From JAEULH01 sp963746275 (lineage in GTDB: Bacteria > Pseudomonadota > Alphaproteobacteria > Rhodospirillales > Defluviicoccaceae): DNA of 64,000 nucleotides. Both the position numbers and the translations under genes were made by a program. Below are positions 49,125 through 58,561 of the stretch, one piece after another (the first letter of the stretch is position 1; every line of letters starts with the position of its first letter). Where the stretch lies: the NCBI GenBank assembly GCA_963746275.1, contig CAVVAX010000025.1, positions 1-64,000 on the forward strand, in the 5' to 3' direction. The notes beneath the pieces were generated by a model. That model was not told the origin of the DNA and did not search any database. It saw only the letters and a list, made by a program, of their open reading frames with translations.

Positions 49125-51434
49125 CTATCCCTGCCACATCCGCAGGATCCGCTGCGCTTCGAGGTCCCCGGACGCCGCCGCGCTCTGGAGCCAGGTGGCG
49201 AGATCGCTGAGGCGGCCCGAGGCCTGGGACGAGCCCCGCCGGAGCGCCTCCTGGTACCACAGGATCGCCTCGCGCGGGCTGGCCTCGCTGCGCAGCCCGA
49301 TCCGCTGGAAGTACTGGGGATCGAACGTCCAGCCCATGCGGATCGCCGCTTCGGCGCTGCCCCGCTCGAAGGCCATCTGGTAGAAGGTGCGCGCCATATC
49401 GAGATCGCCGCTGCCGAGGTACTCATCCCCGCGGGCCAGGAGCGGCTCGTGCGGCTGCGCCCGCCCGGCGTCCGGCCGGGGCGGCGCCGGCTCTTCGCCG
49501 CGGGGCGGCACCTGCCGCGAGGCCGCTGCGGGCGAAGCCTGCGGCTGCGGTTGAAGCTGCGGCTGCGGCTGGGGCGGCGAAGGCTTCATCTCCGGCGGTC
49601 GCAGGAAGGACAGCGCGCTACCGGCGTCCGCGCCGGCCTCCGCCGTTGCCGCAGGAGCGCCACCGCTAGGTGGCGGCGCCGGCGCGGCGTGGCGTTCGGC
49701 AGGAGATGCACCGGGCTGCGACGGCGCGGCAGCCGCGGCAGGTGGCGCAGCTTCGCTTTCCCCCGGCTGGGAACCACCGCCCGGGGCCTCGGCCGCACCG
49801 GGCTCGCGGCCAGATTGTGGCGGCGGGGGCGCAAAATCGTAGTGCTCCGCAGGCCTGACATCATCGCGCCCGGGCGCGGGGGCGCTGCCAAAGCGGCCGA
49901 AGCCGAGATCGGCGGAGCCGGCTCCCCCCGCCGCGCCACCCGCTGTGCCACCCGCCAACCCGCCAGCCGTGCCGCCGGGAGTGCCCGGGCTGATCCCTGC
50001 GACGCTCTCGTCGGTACTCGGATCCGACTTGATCAGGGACCCGACCATATGAACGACCCGATCGACCGCCGCCTGGAGGGCGTTGGGGATGCTGCCGACA
50101 TCAACCAGCCCCGCGCGCACGGCATAGGCGCCGCCAGCGGCCAGCAGCGCCAGCAACAAGCCGATCGTGAGCACCGCGCCAATGCCGCTGCGCCGCCGCG
50201 CCGGTCGCGTCTCGCTGGGGCGCACCCCGGGGTAAAGCGCGTACGCCTGATCCGCCATGCCCCGCGGCTCCGGCGTCAGGGTATGCTCTTCGGCCGATGC
50301 GTGTGGCTCGCGCTCGGCAACGGGCCGTGACGGCGCCGGCGTGAAGCGGATGTGCGGGTCGGCGTCCCCGGTCGAGCGCCGGTCGGCGGCCCGAATGGCC
50401 TCGGCGACATCGTCCAGTCGGCGAACCGGACGCCTGCCCCGCGCCTCCGCCCAAGCCCGCGTATCAGCCTCAGCCCCCGCCTCAGCACCCGTCTCAGCGT
50501 CCGTGTTCGTTTCCGCCACCCGCAGCCGCCGCGGCTCGTCCGGAACGCCAACATCGCGCAACCGGATCCGGCTCGACGTCGCCTCCGCCACCGCAGGCGC
50601 CAGCGGCGCCTCATCGGGATCGCCAAACCGGTCAGCGGCGCGCTCCACCAGTTCGCGCGATACCGTCGGCTTTCGCTCCTGCTCGGCCAGCGCCAGCGCG
50701 CCGGCGCAAAGCGCAACGATACGCAACGGCTCTCCCCGGCTCCGCCTGGCAACCTCGGCCAGCGCCACCGGAGAAAACAAGTCCCCGTCGCTGAGCCCCG
50801 CGACCATCAGCCGGTGGCGGACCATCCGGTCGATATCGCGATCGCGCAACGGCGCCAGATCGAGAGCCAGGTCCGCCGGTACTGTCCGGCCGGCGCGATC
50901 GGTGAGCCTCTCAAGGCGACCGCTCAGCTCGGCCGTGCCCACCAGGATCACCGACATCGGCCGCCGGTCGTCGACGTCCGCGTCGCAGAGCCCGCCGAGG
51001 CGGGCCAGCGCCGCATCGTCCAGTGCGTCCGCATCGTCGAGGATCAGCACCACGGCCTGGCCGTGGCCCACCGCCTGCTCCAGCGTCGCCGGCAGCCGCC
51101 CCTCGTCGCTGGCGTTCTTGTTGCGCCGGTCGAGCCGGCCACGGCAGGCCGCGAGGACATCGGCGAACGTCATCCCGGGCCGGCAGCTCAGCACGCCGCC
51201 CGGATAGAGCATCAGCACGCTATCCAGGGCGGCAAGCTGATCCGACAGGTGACGCACCAGCGTACTCTTCCCCAAGCCACGCCGGCAGGCGAGGAGAACG
51301 AGCCCCTTGCACTCGTAGACCGCCGATAGGAGCTGCGCGAACACGTTCCGCCGCGCCGCGTCCATGTAGAGAAAGCGAGGGTCTGGGCCGCTCTCGAAGG
51401 GATCCATGATCAGCCCGAAATACTCAGACGACAT
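49125..51434 (-). CDS. ExeA-like AAA ATPase with membrane span, low-complexity linker and Sel1 tail
   Basis: 769 residues. Residues 1-270 resemble GspA/ExeA ATPases: SSEYFGLIMDPFESGPDPRFLYMDAARRNVFAQLLSAVYE, Walker A-like CRRGLGKST (first Gly replaced by Cys), Walker B VVLILDDAD, and a sensor region PMSVILVGTAEL. A single span (SGIGAVLTIGLLLALLAAGGAYAV) lies at about 405-430. A linker rich in Gly, Pro, Gln and Ala follows. The tail has Sel1/TPR-like repeats (GDEYLGSGDLDMARTFYQMAFERGSAEAAIRMG; AILWYQEALRRGSSQASGRL). The topology suggests a cytoplasmic ATPase with a periplasmic repeat domain. ATG 51434 gives the conserved SSEYFGL start. Role unknown. Confidence 0.8.
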   Translation of the reverse strand: MSSEYFGLIMDPFESGPDPRFLYMDAARRNVFAQLLSAVYECKGLVLLACRRGLGKSTLVRHLSDQLAALDSVLMLYPGGVLSCRPGMTFADVLAACRGRLDRRNKNASDEGRLPATLEQAVGHGQAVVLILDDADALDDAALARLGGLCDADVDDRRPMSVILVGTAELSGRLERLTDRAGRTVPADLALDLAPLRDRDIDRMVRHRLMVAGLSDGDLFSPVALAEVARRSRGEPLRIVALCAGALALAEQERKPTVSRELVERAADRFGDPDEAPLAPAVAEATSSRIRLRDVGVPDEPRRLRVAETNTDAETGAEAGAEADTRAWAEARGRRPVRRLDDVAEAIRAADRRSTGDADPHIRFTPAPSRPVAEREPHASAEEHTLTPEPRGMADQAYALYPGVRPSETRPARRRSGIGAVLTIGLLLALLAAGGAYAVRAGLVDVGSIPNALQAAVDRVVHMVGSLIKSDPSTDESVAGISPGTPGGTAGGLAGGTAGGAAGGAGSADLGFGRFGSAPAPGRDDVRPAEHYDFAPPPPQSGREPGAAEAPGGGSQPGESEAAPPAAAAAPSQPGASPAERHAAPAPPPSGGAPAATAEAGADAGSALSFLRPPEMKPSPPQPQPQLQPQPQASPAAASRQVPPRGEEPAPPRPDAGRAQPHEPLLARGDEYLGSGDLDMARTFYQMAFERGSAEAAIRMGWTFDPQYFQRIGLRSEASPREAILWYQEALRRGSSQASGRLSDLATWLQSAAASGDLEAQRILRMWQG

Positions 51435-51753
51435 CGGCGACACCCGCAAAAACCGTCAGAACGTGCCCCACGGTCGCGTTTGCATTCGGCATATAATCGC
51501 ATTTCGCTCGCGCGCTATCCAGCGATGCCGCACCGGCAGCGCCTACAGTCGTTTCATGCCGCCCAGCTGCCACCACGGCTAGTCGTGCCGCCAGCTCAGG
51601 CAACTGTGCCACAACAACGGTCCCGGTGGAGCGCTTCCCCACCGGCCTCCCGCTGGCGTTATACCATTGTCAGCGACTATGGCAAAGCGGTGGCGAACTT
51701 TTGGCGAACATGCTGTGGCCGAGCCATGAGCGGTCGAGCATGGTGTACGCGCC
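51435..51753. other. Gap between the ExeA-like gene and the methyltransferase
   Basis: 319 bp with short, unsupported open frames on both strands. 51470-51500 is AT-richer and may contain the promoter of the minus-strand ATPase gene. Nothing else is seen. Confidence 0.5.
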
Positions 51754-52807
51754 TCAGGCGCGGCGCGGGTGGTCGTACACCAGGATCTTGGAGAAGAACG
51801 CCACCGCGCCCGCCGTCCGGCTGAGCCCGACGGAGCCAAACAGCGCGTCGAGATCGGCGCGGGCGTAGCCTTCATAGTAGGGCTCGTGGAACGAGGCCGG
51901 GAACCGCTCCAGCAGCACGTCGTAGGCCGGCACGTCGCCGTACTGCAACGAGTTCGACGACGATCAGCCGGCCGCCGGGCCTGAGCACGCGCCCAAGCTC
52001 GGCCGCGATCTTCGCACGTTCCGTGTCCGGGACCTCGTGGAGCAGATAGATGCAGGTGGCGACGTCCATCGAGGCGTCGGCCAGCGGCAGGGCCTCGGCA
52101 GGGGCGTTCACGAATTCGACACCGCCCCATCGCTTCAGTCGCCCCGCCGCCTCGGCGAGGTAATACCGGCTGAGGTCCACCCCGGTCACCGCGAGCTCAG
52201 GCCAGTTGTCCGTGACGAAGGTGAGGAAGTCGCCCGTGCCGGTGCCGACGTCGAGCAGCCGCAATTGCCGGTCTCGCCGCCTGCGGATGTAGGCTGCGAT
52301 GGGCACCAGCGCCTGCCGGCGCATGGCCGCCGCGCCGCCGAGAAACAGCACCTCCACCTGATGATCGTAGAGCGCGGCCGAGCGTGCGCTGAGATATCCG
52401 TCCGTCTGGTAATGGAAGTTGCGGCGGTAGTAGGCCGGCAGCCGCTCGTGATCCACGGCAATCTCATCGAAGCCGCCGCGCGCGCGCCTTGAACTGACCG
52501 CCGGTAGGTCCTCGAAATACAGCGCCGCGTCGCCAATCCAGCGGCGCAGGTCCGGCAGGGCATCGTGCGGCATCTTATAGATGCCGGCGGCGATGTTCGC
52601 TCGGTCGCGGCGGAGCAGCCCGGCGAGACCGACGAGCAGATCGCGCATCGTCGGCAACTTCGGCTCAGGCTTGGCTGGCTGCTGCCGCTGCGGCTTCGCG
52701 TCGGCCCTTCGCCGCCTGCCCCCGACCCGCGTCGACACCAGGTACTGGCTCAGGTACCAGGCGACGCGAGCGCTCTGCGACAGCCAGTACCCGTTCGCGT
52801 CCATCAT
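51754..52807 (-). CDS. Class I SAM-dependent methyltransferase (one frameshift)
   Basis: About 350 residues after correction. After an Arg/Pro-rich N-terminal part and a helical stretch (MRDLLVGLAGLLRRDRANIAAGIYKMPHDALPDL), the core has motif I RLLDVGTGTGDFLTFV, motif II TGVDLSRYYLAEA, PAEALPLADASMDVATCIYLLHEV and LGRVLRPGGRLIVV. The frame breaks at 51950-51955, where the minus strand reads GTCGAACTCG; dropping one A gives VVDSLQYGDVPAYDVLLERFPASFHEPYYEGYARADLDALFGSVGL to the stop. Start at the first of two tandem ATGs (52807). Substrate unknown; similar to demethylmenaquinone-type Ubi/Coq methyltransferases in the core only. Confidence 0.82.
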
Positions 52808-53067
52808 CCTGGGCTCAATATGGGGGGGCCGGCCGCGCGACCAGCGACGGCCCCAGCGCCCGTGCACGATGAAGCTTCGATGGCGCTCGGATGAAGCCCC
52901 CACGGCACGGGAAAAAGCGCTTGACCGCGGGGCGTTTTCTTACGCACTTCCGGCCGATCGACGCCAGGGACTCCCGGCTCCCGGTGAGGACACTGCGCCC
53001 CCAACGGGTATAATCCACCCCATGGCCACACGATCCGGCATCGGGTTCCCATAGAAACGGAGCAGTT

Positions 53068-54210
53068 ATGTCGCAAACGGTCGTTTTCCAGCGGGTCGTT
53101 CCTCACTATCGCCTGCCGATCTTCGAACGCCTGTACCGTGACTTCGGCTGGATCGTCGCCACCTCCCGCTCCGCGCCCGAGTATAAGAAGCTCGTGCACG
53201 AGGACTACGACTTCATCCGCCGCTTCGACATCCAGTTCCCCAACAAGGACAACCCCTACGAGGCCAAGGTGCCGATCCGCCAAATCATCGACGAGACGAA
53301 GGCGACGGCGGTGATTTCCGAGTTCGGCATGCGGATCAACTCGACCTACGAGCTGCCGTGGATCCGGCGAACCCGCGGCAAGCCGATCGTGATGTTCTGG
53401 TCCCACGGCTTCAACATGGAGCGCGGCCTCGTCTCGGCGAAGCAGAAGCTGGCGCAGGCCCCCCGCGTTGTGCTATCGCGGCTCGTCGACGGGCACCTGT
53501 GCTACAGCGACGAAGGCCGGGAGTTCCTCGCTCGATTCATCCCGCGCGAGCGGCTGTTCGTCGCGCCCAACACCATCGACGTCGGCTCGCTCCATATCGC
53601 TGGGCAAGAGGTCGAACCGGCGCAGGCGCCGGGGCGGCCGCACCTCATCGCCGTCGGCCGGCTGACCCCGGACAAGGAGATCCCGCGGCTGGTACGGCTG
53701 TTCCTCGGGCTGAAGGCGCACATCCCGGGTGCGGCGCTGACCATCATCGGCGACGGCGCAGACGCGGATAAGGTTCGCGCCGCCGCCGGCCTTGAGCTCG
53801 GCAAGTCGATCATCATGCCAGGCGCCGAGTATGACGAAAGCAAGCTCGCCGCCTATTACCACTCGGCGGACGTCGCCGTCTTCTCCGGCGCCGTCGGGCT
53901 TTCGGTCAACCACGCGCTGGCCTATGGCCTCCCGGTTGTCGCTTTCGCCCGCACGCCGGAAGGCCCACACCATCACCCGGAGATCGCCTACGTGGTCGAC
54001 GGCATCACCGGCCGCCGTGTGCCCACCTACTCCGACGAGGCGATGATCGAGGCGCTGCGGGAGTTCCTGCGCAGGCATCCCGATCCGAAGGCGGCGTTCG
54101 CCACGTCCATCCGAGAGTACGTGGAGGCGAACCTGACGCTCGACGGAATGATCCGGGAGTTCGGCAAGGTCGACGCCTTCATCCACGCCCAGCTCGCCAG
54201 GACGTCCTAA
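53068..54210 (+). CDS. Family 4 glycosyltransferase (copy 2)
   Basis: A 380-residue GT-B enzyme, MSQTVVFQRVVPHYRLPIFERL, paralogous to 13628-14833 over its full length (shared VPHYR, IRRFD/RYD, INSTYELP/MNTTYELP, FWSHGFNM, HLCYSDEGREFLA, ERLFVAPNT, EGPHHHPEI, GLSVNHALAYG). Donor-site motifs: GRPHLIAVGRLTPDKEIPRLVRLF and TIIGDGADADKVRAA. A TATAAT at 53009-53014 lies 54 bp upstream as a possible -10. A second glycosyltransferase-like gene follows on the other strand. The pair of paralogues suggests related sugar transfers in different glycans. Confidence 0.88.
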   Translation: MSQTVVFQRVVPHYRLPIFERLYRDFGWIVATSRSAPEYKKLVHEDYDFIRRFDIQFPNKDNPYEAKVPIRQIIDETKATAVISEFGMRINSTYELPWIRRTRGKPIVMFWSHGFNMERGLVSAKQKLAQAPRVVLSRLVDGHLCYSDEGREFLARFIPRERLFVAPNTIDVGSLHIAGQEVEPAQAPGRPHLIAVGRLTPDKEIPRLVRLFLGLKAHIPGAALTIIGDGADADKVRAAAGLELGKSIIMPGAEYDESKLAAYYHSADVAVFSGAVGLSVNHALAYGLPVVAFARTPEGPHHHPEIAYVVDGITGRRVPTYSDEAMIEALREFLRRHPDPKAAFATSIREYVEANLTLDGMIREFGKVDAFIHAQLARTS

Positions 54211-54322
54211 GCGCCAAGCTACCCGGTACTGGGCTAAGGCTGCGGGCAAGAATGCCTACCGCTTCTACGGGCAGGGCTGCGCCGGCCGCTAGCGGTCGGC
54301 CGCGAGCCCCGAAGCACGCTCC

Positions 54323-55291
54323 TTAGGTCAGCCCCCTCAGCCAGGACAGCGAGCGGCGGGCCAGCCTGCCCGAGGCTTGGCCCGGCGAGTTCCAATGCTT
54401 GAGATAGAGCTGCTTGTAGTCCGGCGAAGCCGACTGCTCCCGCGAGCCCAGATCCGCCAGGAACTTCTTGTCGGCCGGCAGGTGGAGAATGAAGCAGTCC
54501 TGCAGATATGAGCGGAGCGGCTTTTGCGGATGCAGGACGTGCGTGTTCCAGTACCTGGCGATGAGGCCGATCGTCCCGGCATCAGCGATGTAGACGCCGT
54601 CGCGTCTGAGCAGCTCAGCGGCCGCCGAGGTCGGGGCCTCATCGCCAACATGGTGCAGCGTGCTCAAGCTGGAGACGTAGTTTCCGTAGACCTGGTCGAT
54701 CCTCTCCAGAAGGGCCGCGAAGAAGCTCGACGGGCCGCCGATGAACTCGCCACCGATCCACCTGCCTTCGCCGTCCAATCCGTGGATCGTCTTCAGGTCC
54801 CGTATGATCGTTTCATGCCCATAGACCGGGATCACCTGCTCGGAGATGTCATAGCATACTGGAATATTCGATTCGACGATGTTCTCAAATGCGAGCGGAT
54901 AGCTGTTTATGCATAGGGCGTCCAAGTCGCAAAGAACGGCATATCCGTCGTCCTGATCTGCGATGAAGCGCAGGGCGTCGATCTTGAAGTGCGCGGAATA
55001 GAACTTCGTCCCCCTCGGTACGTCCGTCCGGCATTCGATCTCCACCACGGGCAGCTCGACGTTGTTGTCGGGCATGGACTCTTCGACACCCGGCGCGTCG
55101 TTGGTGAGAAGGGCAAAGTCGATCCCCTGCAATCGAAGAGACTTGGCCAAGGCGACGGCGTTCCTGACATACAGCGTGCGCTGCTCGTGGAAACTCTTCG
55201 TGACCACGTTAACTGCCGTTTTTTCCTTGTCATCAAGATGCAACAGGCCGAAGAAACGCGGTTTCACACTGTTATTCCCCAGGTGTGCCAA
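54323..55291 (-). CDS. Putative DxD glycosyltransferase
   Basis: A 322-residue protein without signal peptide. Residues 30-125 look like a GT-A fold: VVTKSFHEQRTLYVRNAVALAKSLRLQGIDFALLTNDAP, then KFYSAHFKIDALRFI and the metal-binding VLCDLDALCINSYP with D122-x-D124. Later, GRWIGGEFIGGPSSFFAALLERI and FILHLPADKKFLADL resemble acceptor-site loops of GT8-like enzymes. Donor and acceptor are unknown. Its codon use is less biased than its neighbours' (several AT-ending codons), which may mean acquired DNA. Confidence 0.65.
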   Translation of the reverse strand: MAHLGNNSVKPRFFGLLHLDDKEKTAVNVVTKSFHEQRTLYVRNAVALAKSLRLQGIDFALLTNDAPGVEESMPDNNVELPVVEIECRTDVPRGTKFYSAHFKIDALRFIADQDDGYAVLCDLDALCINSYPLAFENIVESNIPVCYDISEQVIPVYGHETIIRDLKTIHGLDGEGRWIGGEFIGGPSSFFAALLERIDQVYGNYVSSLSTLHHVGDEAPTSAAAELLRRDGVYIADAGTIGLIARYWNTHVLHPQKPLRSYLQDCFILHLPADKKFLADLGSREQSASPDYKQLYLKHWNSPGQASGRLARRSLSWLRGLT

Positions 55292-55489
55292 AGGAGCTGG
55301 CGCTCATCGGCTCATGCCACGCTCATGCGCCTTTAGGTGGATTTGCTCCGCCGCCGCCCCCGACCGGCGGCAACCGCGCGAACCTCTATCCCGGATCGGT
55401 CTGATTGTCATCATACTGTCCGCTTGCTTTCGCCGAGTGTCGGCGCCTGACCGCGACGACATCCGGGAGGCTACCGCGGCAGAACGGCA

Positions 55490-56197
55490 TTACGGTGGCG
55501 GCGAGCCGCTGTCATCGACGATGCGGCCGTCCATCAGGGCGACCCGCCGGTCGGCGCGTGCGGCCAGAGCCACATCGTGGGTGACCGCGACCACGGTGCG
55601 GCGATCGTCGCGGGCGAGCCGGCCGAGGATGGCGAAGACCAGGTCGGCGTTGCGACTGTCCAGGTTGCCGGTCGGCTCGTCGGCCAAGAGGATCGGTGGG
55701 TCGTTGGCCAGCGCCCGGGCGATCGCGGCGCGCTGGCGTTCGCCGCCAGAGAGCTGGTCCGGGCGGCGATGCCGGAGGTTGGCGATGCCGAGGCTGGCGA
55801 GAATGGCTTCCGTGCGGTCATGCATCTCGGCGCGGCTGCGCCCGCCGAGGCGACGCAGCGGGATGAGCACGTTCTCCGTGACGGTGAACTCCGGCAGCAG
55901 GAAGTGGAACTGGAAGACGAAGCCGAGGCGGGCGAGGCGGAAGGCCGCCGCCTGGTCGCGGTCCAGGGTGGCAGTGTCCTTGCCCTCGAGCACGATGCGG
56001 CCGCTGCTGGGACGGTCGAGAAGGCCGAGAAGGTAGAGCAGCGACGACTTGCCCGATCCTGAGGGGCCGGTGACGGCAACGAACTCCCCGGTGCCGATTT
56101 GCAGATCGACGGCCTCGACCAGCGTGGTCGCCACCGCCCCCTGGAGCACCCGGCTAACCCTTTCCGCGACAATGGCGAGCGCCGCTTCGCCGCTCAA
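55490..56197 (-). CDS. ABC transporter ATPase (LolD/MacB-ATPase type)
   Basis: A 235-residue ATPase. Walker A GPSGSGKSSLL, Q-loop region FVFQFHFLLPEFTVTENV, signature LSGGERQRAAIARAL, Walker B ILLADEPTGNLD, H-loop AVTHD. The likely start is TTG 56197, overlapping the permease stop (TTGA); the only upstream ATG lies deep inside the permease gene. It forms a three-gene exporter with the permease and the HlyD-type protein, in the order adaptor, permease, ATPase. Confidence 0.9.
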   Translation of the reverse strand: MSGEAALAIVAERVSRVLQGAVATTLVEAVDLQIGTGEFVAVTGPSGSGKSSLLYLLGLLDRPSSGRIVLEGKDTATLDRDQAAAFRLARLGFVFQFHFLLPEFTVTENVLIPLRRLGGRSRAEMHDRTEAILASLGIANLRHRRPDQLSGGERQRAAIARALANDPPILLADEPTGNLDSRNADLVFAILGRLARDDRRTVVAVTHDVALAARADRRVALMDGRIVDDSGSPPP

Positions 56198-57450
56198 GCG
56201 GCACCGCGGATGATGTCGACCGGGTTCAGCCGCGCCGCCCGGCGCGCCGGCAGGTAGCCGGCAATCGCGGCCGCGGAGATGGCCGCGGCGCCGGCGATCA
56301 GGTAGTGCGCCGGCTCGTAAATGACCGGCAGCGTTGCCGCCTCGCTGAAGGCGCGCACCTGGATCTGGATGCTGCCCAATAGCCGGCACAAGCCGTAACC
56401 GACCGCCCAACCCAGCGCGGTGCCGACACCGCCCATCAACAGCCCCTCGAACAGGAACACGGCGCGGATGTCGCTCTCGCGAAAGCCCAGCGACTTGAGG
56501 ATGGCGATGTCGTGCGCCTTCTCGAAGGTGATCGTCGAGACGATGTTGAAGATGCCGAAGGCGGCGACGATGAGGATGCCACTCACCACCGTGTAGATGA
56601 TGATGTTGCGGATGGCGAACACCTCGAGCACGCCCTGGTTCGCCTCCTGCCAGGACTCGCTGCGATAGCCGATGCGCGTCTCGATGCGGCCGGCGATGTC
56701 GCGGGCCTGGGTCACATCGGCGAGGCGCACGCGGATCTCGTTGACGATGTTCGGCCGTTCGAGCAGCACCTGCACCTTTTTTAGCAGCGCGTAGCTGGTG
56801 CCGTCGTCGAGCGAGACGATGCCGCTGTCGACCAGGCCGGTGACCTTCATCTTCAGCATTACCCCGTTCGGCGAGGTGACCGACAGCGTCGAGCCGATCT
56901 CGGCGGCGAGCTTCCTGGCCAGGCCGTGGCCGAGGATGATGCCGTTGGCGGTGCCGAAGAGGCCGTCGAAGGTGCCAGCGATCATGTCGCTTTCGACCTG
57001 CGACACCTTGCGCTCGCGCTTGGGCTCGATCCCGATTAGCGACGCCGCCACCTCCTTGCCGCCGTAGCGCAGGACCACCTGGCCGCGCAGGATCGGCGCC
57101 GCGGCGAGCCCCGGCATGGCGTCCAGCGCCGCCAGCTTCGGCCCCGGGTTGCGGATGCCGCGCAGCTCGTCCTTGGGCTTCACCCCGCGCAGGCCGACGG
57201 TTGCCTCGGCGAACCGCCGCTGCACCGGCTGGAGCGGCAGATTGCGGAACTCGTCCTTAACGAGGACGTGGGGCGTCGCGTCGATGATGCGGGTGATGAA
57301 GTCGCTCTGCGAGCCCTCCATCAGCGCCGCCATGGCGATGGCGAAGCCGACGCCGGTGGTGACGCCGATGATCGACAGTGCCGTCTGCCGGGTGCGGCCG
57401 CGGATATGGGTCAGGGCGATGCCGACGATGAGCCGCAAGGGGTAGCTCAT
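56194..57450 (-). CDS. ABC transporter permease (MacB/LolC/FtsX type)
   Basis: A 418-residue four-span permease. N-terminal span LALTHIRGRTRQTALSIIGVTTGVGFAIAMAALMEGSQSDFI, a periplasmic MacB_PCD domain of about 230 residues, then three C-terminal FtsX spans (IIIYTVVSGILIVAAFGIFNIVSTITFEKAHDIAILKSLGFRESDIRAVFLFEGLLMGGVGTALGWAVG and IAGAAAISAAAIAGYLPARRAARLNPVDIIRG). This mechanotransmission family does not carry substrate through the membrane but drives periplasmic or outer-membrane steps. Substrate unknown. Confidence 0.92.
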   Translation of the reverse strand: MSYPLRLIVGIALTHIRGRTRQTALSIIGVTTGVGFAIAMAALMEGSQSDFITRIIDATPHVLVKDEFRNLPLQPVQRRFAEATVGLRGVKPKDELRGIRNPGPKLAALDAMPGLAAAPILRGQVVLRYGGKEVAASLIGIEPKRERKVSQVESDMIAGTFDGLFGTANGIILGHGLARKLAAEIGSTLSVTSPNGVMLKMKVTGLVDSGIVSLDDGTSYALLKKVQVLLERPNIVNEIRVRLADVTQARDIAGRIETRIGYRSESWQEANQGVLEVFAIRNIIIYTVVSGILIVAAFGIFNIVSTITFEKAHDIAILKSLGFRESDIRAVFLFEGLLMGGVGTALGWAVGYGLCRLLGSIQIQVRAFSEAATLPVIYEPAHYLIAGAAAISAAAIAGYLPARRAARLNPVDIIRGAA

Positions 57451-57468
57451 GAGCCCGGCCTCCCCTGC

Positions 57469-58476
57469 TCAGGACGCCGGCCGCGTGCGAACACGCTGAC
57501 CATCCCGCAAGCCGGCCGGGGGCGCGACGATGATCTGCTCGTCGGCGCCGAGCCCGGCGGTGATCTGCACCGTCGCCGGCGACGCGATGCCCGTCTGCAC
57601 CTGCCGCTCCCGGGCGCGCCCGTCGCTCGCCACGAACACCCGGCCGCCGCTCAGCGCATCCGCCGGAACCAGCAGGGCGTCCTCGATGGTGGCGACGACA
57701 ATGTTGATCTCGGCGGTCATGCCGATCAGCAGCGGCGTGTCCTCCGGCAGGGCGATGCGGACACGAAAGCTCTTGTTGATGGGATCGCCCTTGGGGGTGA
57801 TGGTTTCGACCGTGCCCTGGAGAACCTGGTCCAGAAAGGCGTCCGCCTTGATCAACGCCCGCTGGCCGACGCGGACGCGGGCAATGTCCTCCTCGTCCAC
57901 CTCGGCGATGATCCACAGCGGCCTGGGCTCGCCGACCCAGAACAGGACGTCGTCGCTGTCGACAATCTCCCCCACCTCGCCGTCCCGGCGCAGGACCTGG
58001 CCGGCGATGGGCGCACGAATGGTGAAATCGTTCAGCCGTGAGCGTTCGGCCGCGATCAACGCCCGGATCTCGGCGTAGGCGCTGGCGGCGCGCTGGTAGG
58101 TCTGGGCGCTAACGTGGGCGCCCTCCAGCAACCGGGCGTATCGGCGCATGTCGCCTTCGAGGAACTCCGCCCGAGCCTGCAACTCCTCCACCCGCGCCCG
58201 TTCCTCGGCATCGTCCAGGCGAGCCAGCACCTCGCCCTGGGCGATCGGCGCGCCCTCGCATTTGCACAGCTCCATGATGCGGCCGCGGATCATCGGCGTG
58301 ACCTTGGCCCAGACGACCGGCTCGACGACGCCGGTGGCGTAGATGGCCTCGACGGCCTGACCGCGCACGGGGCTCGTGACCGAGACGCGAGGAACCGCGA
58401 AGTGGACGTAGCCGGCCGTCGCCGCGGCGGCCACGGCGAGAAGAAGCGTGAGCACGATGGCGAGCCTGCGGCTCAA
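57469..58476 (-). CDS. HlyD/MacA-type periplasmic adaptor
   Basis: 335 residues. An N-terminal anchor (LAIVLTLLLAVAAAATAGYVHF), then the biotinyl-lipoyl halves (VTPMIRGRIMELCKCEGAPIAQGEVLARLDD and FTIRAPIAGQVLRRDGEVGEIVDSDDVLFWVG) around a short coiled-coil hairpin (RVEELQARAEFLEGDMRRYARLLEG...TYQRAASAYAEIRALIAAE). Beta-barrel and membrane-proximal domains follow. It starts the exporter operon, 18 bp before the permease. No outer-membrane channel gene is nearby. Confidence 0.9.
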   Translation of the reverse strand: MSRRLAIVLTLLLAVAAAATAGYVHFAVPRVSVTSPVRGQAVEAIYATGVVEPVVWAKVTPMIRGRIMELCKCEGAPIAQGEVLARLDDAEERARVEELQARAEFLEGDMRRYARLLEGAHVSAQTYQRAASAYAEIRALIAAERSRLNDFTIRAPIAGQVLRRDGEVGEIVDSDDVLFWVGEPRPLWIIAEVDEEDIARVRVGQRALIKADAFLDQVLQGTVETITPKGDPINKSFRVRIALPEDTPLLIGMTAEINIVVATIEDALLVPADALSGGRVFVASDGRARERQVQTGIASPATVQITAGLGADEQIIVAPPAGLRDGQRVRTRPAS

Positions 58477-58561
58477 ACCGGTCTCCAGGCTCTGGCCTGG
58501 GCAGGGCGCCGCAGGAGTCCTGGCCGCCCTGGTATATTAGCAAGATCTTGCATTGCAGACG

